Assembly (NCBI GenBank): GCA_013399855.1
Contig: VXAY01005815.1
Coordinates: 124,001 to 188,000 of the forward strand
Source: Oxyruncus cristatus
Taxonomy: Eukaryota > Chordata > Aves > Passeriformes > Cotingidae
Reading direction: 5' to 3'
DNA: 64,000 nucleotides
Below, piece after piece: positions 51,898 to 64,000 of the stretch (its first letter is position 1; each line of letters starts with the position of its first letter). A program made the position numbers and the translations under genes. The notes under the pieces were generated by a model. The model saw only the letters and a program-made list of their open reading frames with translations. It did no database searches and was not told the DNA's origin.

Positions 51898-54800
51898 TGT
51901 CGTTTTACAGTGGCTTTAGTACTGTTTCATGGTAAGATTTTTGGAAAGGAAAAAAAAAAACAACCAAAAAAAGCTTCAGAACCAGGCTATAACTAGAACT
52001 ACAGAACTAGTTATTGACAATTTTCCTTATGAAATTCTAGTTTCCTAAAGAGTATCAGTCCAAAAAAAAAACCAAGGAAGCATGACTGCTGTCCATTAAA
52101 AGAAAAAAAAAGCCAAAATAACTTTCTAGTCATCCTAAAAACAAAGTCCAGCATCAGACAGAATAGCCACTGCATTGAGAGGAACATGTTCCTATTGCAC
52201 AAGCATCGAGAATGAGATATGACAATCAAAGCCTAATTTCATAGGCAGAAGAGGCCACATGTATCTACAGAATCAGACTTCAAAGCACATTTTTCTTCTG
52301 AAATGACATACCATACTGCAACTAATATTAAGGCCATAAAATCAGAACACTGTAACAAGGGATAGGGCTTGATGCTACTTTTTTGTGACATTTGGTAAAA
52401 CAGAAGGTGGGAGAGAGGACCAAAACAACAAAGGATTCCGAGGGGAGTTGAACTTGAAGGCATTTCAAAAGAAATTCTCAAACAACTAAGTTTTGGAGGG
52501 GGTTAATTTTGATTTATTGGATTAAAAGTGGATTTGATAATAAATCACTCAATGAGCCTATTATACTCTTTAATAGCACGTGTTCTGGCGTACACTAAAG
52601 AATATATTCTCTAGAATTAACATTTTAACTTGTACAAAAACAGTTAAGGATTTCTACTTGTTATTCCCTCTTTAAAATAGATGAAGATTTGTATAATCTC
52701 TATAAATTATCTTAACAACCAGGTAAGGCTTCACTGCACTGAGTAAACTGCACACAGGTATCTCTGGTTTGCTCTTAATTAGGCATCTTGATCACACTAA
52801 ACTGCTAAAACCACCTGGGGAACCACAACATGTGATTTAAAGAAAGGGATAGTTTGGTATTGCTCTCTGTTCTAATTGTGTTTATTTTATTAGTGTATAA
52901 AACACCTGAAAGCTCCAAAGAAGCACCAGCTACCGTGGAAGGTTAAACAGGAAAATTTTACTTCAGGAAAATCTGGGAATCTGATGAAGCTGAAAACGCA
53001 CATTAGTCATTTTATAAAGTTTGGCTTGCCACCAGTTAAGAAAATATAGGTATCAAAAACAGACAAATACACTGCTAACCATCTGTTACATTTTCTTTTA
53101 AAAAATTAGCACCAATTTAAGCATCTGAATTCATAGAAAAGCTCGTGACACAACTTGGGTTTTCAAAAAAAAGTTTCCCCCCCCATCAGAAGACAAGACA
53201 ACAGCAAATGCTCTCGGGTATTGAGGAGCTCTGTGATCAGTAACTAACATCAAATGCTCCTCGTGCTGATTCCTTTCTCCTCTGCTTTTGTTATCCCAGG
53301 GAGCTGTGAAGAGCTGAGCTACAGACCCAGCCTGGGGAAACAAAGACACAGGTACCTGCTGAAGGACATCCCAGAAAACATCAGGGCTTGGGTTGAGTAT
53401 TTTAGAGCAGGGACAGCATTTTCCTGTGGTGCTCACGGAGCATCTGCTGCAGTGCAGTCCCACCAAGCAGATGCTCTGGCCTTACCACAGCACATACTTT
53501 ATCATGCACAGCCAAAAGTTAAGAAAAAGGGTTTTTCGTTTATAAAAAGAATCCCAGTGCTCACAGGCAGCTGACCCTGCTATAGGAACAGACATTGCTG
53601 TGTCTGTGTTGTGTCTTCATCAAACAGATGGCCAGGTATTCACCCTGCTGATCAAGTCACCCAGTTACAGGATATTTCTCAAATGATCTCTTACCATGTG
53701 CTAAATTTCAGCCCATAAAAAAAAAAAAAAAAATTCAAATCTCTGAAAACAGGTTTAAAGAAACAGGCTGATCAAATCCATCCGAATAGCAAAGATGGCA
53801 ACCAAAATTTAAGCACGTTAAACGTGTTACGCCATTCCTTTTTACACCCTATACTGGTTGTATTTAGAAGAATCCTAAAGTGCTTCAAACCCAGCAATTA
53901 ATAAAGTTGGATTTCTTTTTGTGCAAAACTGCAAGCACCTTTTCAAAAAATAAGCAGCAGCATCAAGGAACAACCTTAAGTAGTTAAATGTATTTTCTCC
54001 ATTTTGTTTTGAATTCTTGGACCAAAATGATTTGCCATGTTTTCAACAACAAATTGCAGGAGAGTGCATTTTATTAGTTTAACTTTATGCTGGACTCGTT
54101 ATACATATACTGTTTGAAATAGCGGACCCAGGTAAATTTATATCCACAAAGCAACACTGTGGGATTGAAATCCAACAACTGAAATTTTAGCTACAAAAAT
54201 AGTCATTTTATAGAACACAAACAGAAACAATGGTTATCCCTCCACTTTCCTCCAGAACTAATGTGAGAAAAGATGGTTTACTTAAAACATTAGTTTAGCT
54301 CCAGACATTTTTAGCGTGCAGAGTGGGCAAAAAAACAAAACTCATTCGAGAAGTTGCGTAACAAACTCTGAGAACATCACTGTCACTCATGTAATAGACA
54401 AGCTAAAAAATGTAAAATAACGAGACAGAATATTTTTTTTCTGTCATATTTCAACATGTTAAAAAAATAGTCAAAAAATAAAAATGATCAAAGACACTCT
54501 GGAAAAGCAAAGAAACCACTGGATTCATCCATAGAACCTCAAGTCCAAATTCTGCATCTGGGTGCAGGGGTCCCAGTTTTGAGCGGGAAATTACACACTG
54601 CATCCCCCAGGAAAGAATCTGGTTCCCAGTAATATGGCATCACTAGATTTAGCATCAAGCCCTGGTAGAACCCACATGACATACGTAGAATATACAGACA
54701 AAGGCTGTTCAGCACTTACCCCTCCCACCCTGTATTGCTGCAAGACTGACCCCGCACTCCCCAACAGCATCACAGTCGTGAACATCTGTCTGCACTTCAA

Positions 54801-56419
54801 CCTCGGACCTCCCCACACCCCACTGGAGGGTGGCCCTTCTGACAACACAAGGGCCACCCTTGCCCAGCTCTTGGGGACTCCGTATGTCCTGCTTCATCCA
54901 TAAAATTGTAATTTTAAGGAAACCGACTCAGCATTTAAGGTCCTTCCTTTAAGAAAGAAAAATTAAACATATGGAATCTCTCTTTTTTTTTTTCCTTTTA
55001 ATTAATTTTGAATAAACACGTACGCTCTGTTAGGATGTAAAAAAAGTCAAGAGCCCTCTGGTTCCTAACAGCTTGGGAAACACCCCAACCAACCAGTTGA
55101 TTTCTAGCTAAGGTTGAGTTTTTCATTATTTTGACAAGAAAACACAAACCCTTACTGGAAACATTACAAAACTTCAAAGGCTGTTTGCAAACAGTAGTTT
55201 CCAGCCCTTAGACTAGTTCGGTTTGTATTATCCATGCAGACAAAGCCTTAATTTTGACATTCATTTCTTGTCTTCTTCAATAAAAACCTACACTTGTCAT
55301 ACCACCGTATTTCCTCAAAGCACACTTACAGGCTGCTTACCCAGATTGTAAAACACCAAGCTTCCCTTTCTAAGGGTTTTGTTTTTTTTTTTTTGAGGAA
55401 AAATGATATGAGCACAGATGAAATGAACTGTTTAAAACATACTCCATTTCTGCAATGCCATTCAGCTACTCAGTGTTCATATATTTGACATGTTTCTGGT
55501 AAAAGATCTGACTGACAGCCATAGATCCCTCTCTTTTTCAGGTGAGCAGTTAAGATTACAGATTGTATCTATGTTGACCACCACTTATTTTAGTCATATT
55601 CCTTAAATTGTATACTGCAGTAGTGTTAACACTATACAAAGTCTCTCACAGGAAAGTAACATTCATGTTCACAAAACTGAGCAGTTTTCTCAAGATATAT
55701 GTATACACACACAATCTTTAAATACATATAAATATTTATAAATGCCAAAGTGCAAAGAAAACGGTCAACTGCATCACTTCACCCACATGATTTGAGTATC
55801 AGGAACACAAGTGATTATATTGCACACCAAACTCTCTACATTTTTAAACCCTTGCCAAGTTACGTTGCATTTTGCTTTCCATCAGTGAGGATTTCTCATG
55901 GCACTGACAGCCATTTCACAAGTGTGGCACTGGATTTCCTCTGCAGTCAGGAGCACAGAGACATCTACAGAGGCTGCATGCAGGGCATTTAGAGCCTCCC
56001 CAGGCACACTGCAGTAGCCTGGGAGCTGCAGCGTGCACCTACCCTGCATGGGGTTGTGTGAGGATCAGCTGCAGACCTGCCCTCTGGAGAGCGATGTGCA
56101 TTTGCAATGGGGTTTCGAATTCAACCCGGAATCAAAATCCATGATATTCACAGACATTTCATGCACGTTTCGAAGGCGTTCTGTAAAATTTTAAAGCTTC
56201 AATGTACGCCACAGCAAGGAGACATTAAAAAATAAGGTATGAGACAGCTTTTCCTGCAAGAAGATTTGCAAATAAACTCAGTTAATCTTGGGGTTGGTTG
56301 TTTGGGTTTTTTTGTTCTAAGAGTACACTGTCAAGGTAACAGTATGTACTAGGAGAAGGTCAGATACCAGTTCAAATCATGGAGACAGGACAGTTGTGTT
56401 AAAAACATTAAAAGACAAT

Positions 56420-56500
56420 TTGAATCACAGAATAATTTAGGCTGGGAGAGACCTGGTCCAACCCCCTGTTGTTTTGAGCAGCCCAAGTCCAAAAGGAAAA
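56420..56500 (-). repeat. Short CR1 fragment inside presumed MAPK9 3' UTR
   Basis: GAATCACAGAATAATTTAGG, CTGGGAGAGACC and TGGTCCAACCCCCTG are the reverse complement of a CR1 3' tip. Only about 80 nt remain. Since MAPK9 is on the minus strand, the element is in the sense orientation of that transcript. Confidence 0.85.
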
Positions 56501-57700
56501 ATTCAAACATCCAAACACGAGAGGAAAAAGAAATAAATCTTTGTTAAGTCTTCTAAAGCTCTAAGTGTAAAAATGAACACAGCACAGTACAACTTCACTT
56601 GAAAAATCTAAAAGTCTGGAAATATGAAATCCAATAGATGACTTCCATAACGAATCACTCACGTTCACTGTGAACAGGTGTCTTCAGTAATTTTAACTTA
56701 CATGAATAACAAGGACCAAAAAAAAAATAGATGCAAAAGAACACAACTTGTACTGTTCTGCTATATGGTAAATAGGTATTTTTAGATGTTTTTTCCAGTG
56801 ACAAAAATGCACTAAAAATATTTCACATACACTGTCAGTATCCATAGATAAAATTGAGCTAGCCATAGGTTTAAAAACAAACAATAAGAAAAAATCCAAC
56901 CCCCAGTATCCTCCCACTCTATTAAACAGAATTTTAAAAATTAGAGGTTCCAGATGGCAATTCTGAAGTTAACATTAACTACTTCCTTAATTTTTATTTC
57001 TTTTAACCTTCTGGGACAGTAAAACCTTAAATCTTTTTGCTACAGCAAAAAAAGCTATTAAAAAGGGGTAAAATTTCAATATAAAAGCAACATTTGCATA
57101 AGGAGAAAGTGCTGCTTTCCTACTCATAAGGTCAGGAACAATGCATAACTTTCTTTGACAAGAGAAATATGTCAGTAATGCAGTGGCTGTCTGGGCCAGT
57201 ATATTTTAAAAGTTCTATTTATATATTCAAGTCAAGAGTATCTGGATGGACAGCTAAACATAGTGCCTTTAAGAAAGTGGCGTTTTACCTCATCCTGTAC
57301 ATCTCTTACTACTCTGACAGTCCTATGGTTTAGTCACACACATGCACACACGAGACCCTTTAGCAAACACCTGGGCACTCCAAAGTCAACGTGCACAAGC
57401 TCACAGGAGTGTGTCACACAGCAACTGAAGCCCTACTCTACTGCAAACACATTTACCAGTTCAACAGGCTGGGCCATGTAACAGGCAACGTTTGTACCAT
57501 CTGATTCTGAAAACTGTATTAGTAAGTCTGAACTGAATCAGCAAATAACCTCCTCTTCTTCCCTGACACTGTATTTAGAAAACATCTATTAAATATGATT
57601 TCCTTCCCCAGTACAAATAGAGAGGTTTTCCTAAGGCGAGAATAGAGCTGAGCTCTCTTAACTAAATATTAATTTACAAGTGACTCAAAACTACGGTATT

Positions 57701-57706
57701 TTTATT
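57701..57706 (-). terminator. Candidate proximal poly(A) signal of MAPK9
   Basis: TTTATT on the plus strand reads AATAAA on the minus strand, about 1 kb after the MAPK9 stop codon. It would give a transcript with a short 3' UTR. Usage is an inference; the flanks are A/T-rich, so chance occurrence is quite possible. Confidence 0.3.
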
Positions 57707-58700
57707 TCTTTTAATTACTTGATAGATAGAGTGGACCCATTAAAAAAATGGAAAATATTTATGCAGCTTTTTCAGGCTGCAGTCTCTCCAATTCATCTCT
57801 CCTTTTATCAGAGTTTGCAGTGAATGAAGAGCATCACAGATATCATTTCCTTCTCTGTTTACTTTTGTTAAAGGACCAGTATCACAAGCTAGACAACACA
57901 GAACATTTTAGCACACTTCCCTCTTCCAAACAGGCACTGCTCCACAGAAAAGTCACTCATCCTTCCCCCAGATTTACTGAAGCCACTTCCATCTGCATTA
58001 AAAAAAACTGAAGAAGTTACAAGACACATACTCATTGGTGAAATAAAAAGTAATGGCTATATTCTTCAAACTTCACATTTATCTCTTCAACAAGAAGACA
58101 GAGCAGTCGGAAGGTGAAGATAGAAAGGGCTCAATTAAAAAAAAGTGCTACGTGGAAGAATGAGTGCCCTTTAAGGAGAACCGAGAGCGTTCAACGCGTG
58201 AGCTCACACTTGCATACAACACTCCAGTTAAATAAAGCAAACTGCCACAGTCACACATTAAAACACACTTTCATAGAGATTATACATTCAGGAAACCTAT
58301 TAATGAGCAATACTGTACTAAAATGTAAACAACCACTGTGTCACAGAAGCCTGCCAGTGGGGACTGAAGATTGATGAACCCACTGAAGAGGAGTTATTGG
58401 CTAAAGGCCTATTGTAACTGCTCACCTGAAATAGGCTGAAACAAAGAAAAGCCTGTAATAGTGTCTAAATTCAAAGGTTTTTTTTTTTGTTCTTTAGACA
58501 TTGATTTGCTTTCATTCTACAACATTAAGCAGGCAATTTCATAATAACTGAGTAAAAAAAACAGGCATTACTTTAGCAGAACATGCAGAACATGGAGTTT
58601 TTCTACTTGGTTTCCATTAACTTACAAGCAATTCAGGCCCAATGGAAACAAGAGCTTTTTTTTTTTTTTTTTCCAAAGTCAGGTCTGCAATCACAGCTGA

Positions 58701-58843
58701 TCATCGACATCCTTCGAGAGGTCCTGTCAAGGCATCGAGGCTGCTGTCTGTGTCTGAGGCCAAGGTTTGCTCTGTTGACATGGATGAAATGTCATTGATA
58801 GATGAGGACTGGGAAGGACTGGTGTTGCTATTCACTGCTGCAT
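58701..58843 (-). CDS. MAPK9: MAPK9 terminal coding exon, long (alpha2/beta2) C-terminus
   Basis: From the downstream acceptor (CACAG|AT) the exon completes Asp and encodes [30 protein letters not shown] and then [16 protein letters not shown], followed by TGA at 58703-58701. It gives the 46-residue Ser/Thr-rich tail of the long JNK2 isoforms. Small differences from my recollection of the human protein (VNSNTS for VSSNAT, DALTG for DASTG) are conservative. The exon continues into the 3' UTR. The alternative acceptor five bases upstream is described separately; it shifts the frame and shortens the tail. Confidence 0.96.
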
Positions 58844-58852
58844 CTGTGCTAA
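58832..58852 (-). promoter_or_regulatory. MAPK9: Tandem splice acceptors with short-isoform (alpha1/beta1) stop
   Basis: On the minus strand the intron ends TTAG|CACAG|ATGCAGCAG. There are two AG acceptors 5 nt apart: AG at 58850-58849 and AG at 58845-58844. Use of the first adds CACAG, so the split G joins CA to give Ala and the reading becomes AQMQQ followed by TGA at 58834-58832. This is the C-terminus known for the 382-residue JNK2 alpha1/beta1 proteins. Use of the second gives the long tail. Both products are predicted directly from the bases; the relative usage cannot be seen. Confidence 0.85.
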
Positions 58853-59580
58853 GAAAACCAAACATAATAAAATCTGAGGCAAGACAATATTGCAGACACA
58901 AATAACCACAGTCCTGGGCCCTGAGCAGAAGTTTCCCCACAGAAATCCTTAGGAAATCAAGGAATTAATAAAGAGCGGAAAGGCAAGCACTAAGGTCCAG
59001 AGCACTCAAAAGCTGAGGTGACCTTTAAGAGATTATTATTTTTCTCCCTTTCTGGGGAGGAAGGGGAACAAAAACTAACAATTTATAGTGTGAATAGTGA
59101 CCTGAGTGCCAAGGAATCTAACAGTTGTTAAAGACAGCACAATATTCTAACCACTGAGCTTTGAGAACAGCAGCAAACGTCAAGGATTCAATCATGGGCA
59201 TAAACACTCAGCACTATTAACTGCTCTAAAGGAGCCCTGGTGCTGTTCAACCCTGCATGGAAGGGGGTTTATCCTGCAGAAGCAGCATAAAGTTACCTGT
59301 GCACCAGGTGATATAACATGGTACCCATTATTGGAGGACTGAGCCCTTTGGGGAGAGGGCACCCCAGGGAACACACACAACACTACTGAAGTTTTCCTAC
59401 AAGTTCACAACAATTAAAAACCAGAGCACATAGGTCTCCAAAGGCAAATCAGGTCTCAAGAGTCCTAAACAACAAAATTTTGCCTACCTGGATTATTAAG
59501 CAGGATCTCTTCATTCACCAGTGCCACAGGCCAGCACTGTGTGTGACAGTTACAGGAGAACTACTGAAACAATGACTAAC

Positions 59581-59652
59581 CTGAGGGCTGATCTTTTACC
59601 ACACCATTCTTGCTCCTTTCTTCCCAATCCATAACTTCTTTGTATATTAATT
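59581..59652 (-). CDS. MAPK9: MAPK9 coding exon: C-terminal extension, second part
   Basis: This 72-nt exon follows a long pyrimidine tract (CTCTTTCCCTCCCACCCTTC) and an AAG acceptor. It begins with AA, completing Glu (G|AA), and reads ELIYKEVMDWEERSKNGVV then KDQPS, ending with a single G before GTTAGT. This is the JNK2 helix and linker sequence; the DWEERSKNGVVKDQPS wording is that of JNK2. The trailing G is used in two ways by the terminal exon. Joined to AT it gives Asp, for the long C-terminus. Joined to CA it gives Ala, for the short one. The donor is slightly non-consensus (G|GTTAGT). Confidence 0.94.
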
Positions 59653-60963
59653 CTTACGAGAAGGGTGGGAGGGAAAGAGAGAAGAGACAGAACAAACACT
59701 GTAAGAACACATAGGATTTGTATATAATTCACATAAGCATCAAGGAAGTGGTTAACGGTCTGTTCTGGGAGTACAACTGTAGAGATATTTATTTTCCCTC
59801 TTTTTTTTAATGGCCAACAGCAATTATAAGAGAATTCTACAGGTTTGGATATAAAAATCTGATTTTATGTAAAACCCCCATGAAGTTTTTACTTCGATAA
59901 CAAAGCCATACACAAACATCTCTGTGGATGTATTGAGGAAAGCCTGGAGATTTTGAAGAAGGGTAAACAGTTAAAATATTGCATTAAACCCCTCATTTAC
60001 GACTTAAAGATAACTTAGGATACAAGCACGTAAACAACAACAAAATCAGAGCTGTAAAATAAATCACAGAAGCTCTGGTATGTTCCCATAGAGTTAATTT
60101 AACCAAGAGTAATAATACCTAAATAGATTAAGACCTCTTTAATTCTGAGTAGCAACACTTACAAATGGATTCAATTAGGTTTGGCTGATCCATTTAATTT
60201 TCTACCTTGCAGTAATCAAAGATAATCTGAAGTGTACCTACCTGTGCAGGCCCTAAGGATAATATATGTCTATATAAGCCAGAATCAATATCTGAAATCT
60301 ATAAAGCTGATTTACAAAAGCAAGCATCTCTCAAAGTAGTCAGCAAGGATATCTATAACCCTTGGTTTTGTGATGGCAGATGTTTAAAATTTGAACTGCC
60401 TCAACATTTAATGTTTTTGACTAGAACTACAAGGTGGAATTGATTTCAATACCACAGTGCTGTTTATTTTTTTGTTTAAGTCAACAGTTCAACCTGGTTG
60501 GTCAATAAATAAGCAATGAGAGGAAAAACAAACCCGTACCAAGGGTTCTGGTATTTAGGACTTCTAGAACAAGTGAACTAGTAAATATTGACAAGAGATA
60601 TGGCTTAAATAATGCACGCTGAGAAGAGGCATGGATTTTTTCAGAGAATTCTGTATCAGTGAAAAAACCCACACAGATTACAAACACTTAAGAACAACAA
60701 AAAGGGAAGAAAAAAAAGAAAATGAGGCTTTTTGTTAACCAGACTTTAAAATGTTACATGTATATACATATACACACCTACCTATGTATTCACACCACAT
60801 AGCAAGTTTCCATCATTGATTTTCCTGCTGCCAAAGGCAGTACTGCTTATTTGGAATAGTGGGTTCCCCTCAGTTACACAATCCAGCACATATGCACTGT
60901 GAGCCACAACGTTAATAACACGAGACATTACAATGAATGTAATTTGACACGCTCAGTTCTTAC

Positions 60964-61027
60964 CTTTCCATTCTTCAATTGCATGTTCTCTTTCTTCCAA
61001 TTGTGCATCATAGATTTGAGGTGGAGG
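60964..61027 (-). CDS. MAPK9: MAPK9 coding exon: C-terminal extension, first part
   Basis: This 64-nt exon lies between a TTTGTAG acceptor and a GTAAGA donor. It starts on a codon boundary and reads PPPQIYDAQLEEREHAIEEW-K plus one base (G) of the next codon. It belongs to the C-terminal extension that packs back on the kinase lobes in JNKs; PPPQIYDAQL is diagnostic for JNK2, since JNK1 has PPPKIPDKQL at this place. Its length of 21 codons plus one base matches the expected exon structure. It is too short to be found as a stand-alone frame, and was placed by splice sites and phase. Confidence 0.94.
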
Positions 61028-61490
61028 CTACAAAGAAAAGAAAAGTCTGTAATTTGTCTACTGCATCAGGTTAACACACCCAGTCACAACTAAAAAATGT
61101 AAAAATGACAACTTTTTTAGCATTTTGTTACCTTCACTGTTGGCAGTTTATTGCCTATACCTCAACAACACATTCATTTTACAACTCCAGAATTTGCTTT
61201 TAAGTCCTGCCTCCCACTGAAGGGCTGTTTAAAAGCATCAACTAAAATTAAACTCATTGTAAGGCTTTGTGGGGCCTCAGAGCAAGTCCCTGTTTCAAAC
61301 AGCCCTGGACTACCACCAAAAAAGGTACCTTTTTCTGTGAAGTAAATGGAAATACCAACAACCCTTTTCAATGGTGATCTGAAGGCTTTATGTGTGACTT
61401 CTGCTTTCCAATGAAGGAGTTCAAAGCACGCTCTTGACTAAAATTAAAGGTATTCTTTTCAAGTCATTAAACTGGTATCTTAAAAATTTA

Positions 61491-61739
<249 letters not shown>

Positions 61740-62112
61740 TCACTCCTGGTCTAGAGAATATAATAAGGTGGGTTGGGGTTTTTTTCATTTTCTCAGTAAT
61801 TATCTGAAGTCAAATTACAGACAAAATGAGCTCTATGCACACATCAACTAGAGAAAGATAATCAGCAACAACCTCCATAACAAGTATTGCTTTAGGAGAA
61901 CTTTTAGTGACAGACATTATTCAATGGGAATTAAGGGAATTAAACAGAATCCTGGGGATGGGGAAATAGTCTGTATTTAGTAACTACTACTAAGATTTCA
62001 GAACTTGTCATAAATGAAAGAAACACAAGGTATACAGCTTCTAATGTTGACACCTACTGCAATCAACATTTTATATTAGGTTTTTAAATTAGGTGTACTG
62101 CAGACATTTTCA

Positions 62113-64000
<1,888 letters not shown>

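Larger units (their letters stand above)
51875..58700 (-). other. MAPK9: Presumed MAPK9 3' untranslated region
   Basis: The 6.8 kb downstream of the MAPK9 stop is AT-rich and T/A-tract rich, holds no plausible coding exon on either strand, and contains several AATAAA or near-AATAAA signals on the minus strand (for example 57706-57701, 56998-56993, 54075-54070, 51897-51892). One CR1 fragment interrupts it at 56.4 kb. Which signals are used is unknown, so the true UTR may be only about 1 kb or may extend to 51.9 kb. Confidence 0.45.

Overview
The window looks like avian nuclear DNA, probably from a bird with a compact genome. Evidence is four fragments of the CR1 retrotransposon family, low overall CpG, short introns, and one confidently recognised vertebrate gene. 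There is no sign of bacterial gene organisation, and most open frames in the left 47 kb behave like chance frames: no consistent splice signals, no family resemblance, overlapping frames on both strands.

Right end (about 51.9-64 kb), minus strand: the 3' half of MAPK9, the stress-activated kinase JNK2. Five consecutive coding exons were placed base by base with GT-AG introns and matching phases. They run from the exon that follows the known mutually exclusive exon pair to the terminal exon. The terminal exon keeps two acceptors 5 nt apart, the arrangement that yields the short and long JNK2 C-termini. The gene continues past the right edge. Its 3' UTR runs leftward and may reach about 51.9 kb.

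Middle right (48.3-49.8 kb), plus strand: two exons with correctly phased splice sites encode the C-terminal coiled coil of the ARHGAP22/24/25 (FilGAP-type) RhoGAP family. An in-frame TGA and a degenerate tail suggest a decayed gene, or a diverged gene with a shortened tail. It converges on MAPK9. A CpG-rich patch lies about 0.9 kb upstream.

Left 47 kb: apparently intergenic or intronic sequence. It holds CR1 fragments at 27.4, 34.3 and 45.1 kb (a fourth, at 56.4 kb, lies in the presumed MAPK9 3' UTR), a pair of identical 76-bp direct repeats 1,448 bp apart (30.0 and 31.5 kb), a perfect 15-bp-stem hairpin at 7.7 kb, a CpG burst at 13.7 kb, and an unrecognised minus-strand exon-like frame at 28.4-28.6 kb with a good acceptor. 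From general knowledge of vertebrate synteny, RASGEF1C would be expected downstream of MAPK9; I could not identify any of its coding exons here.
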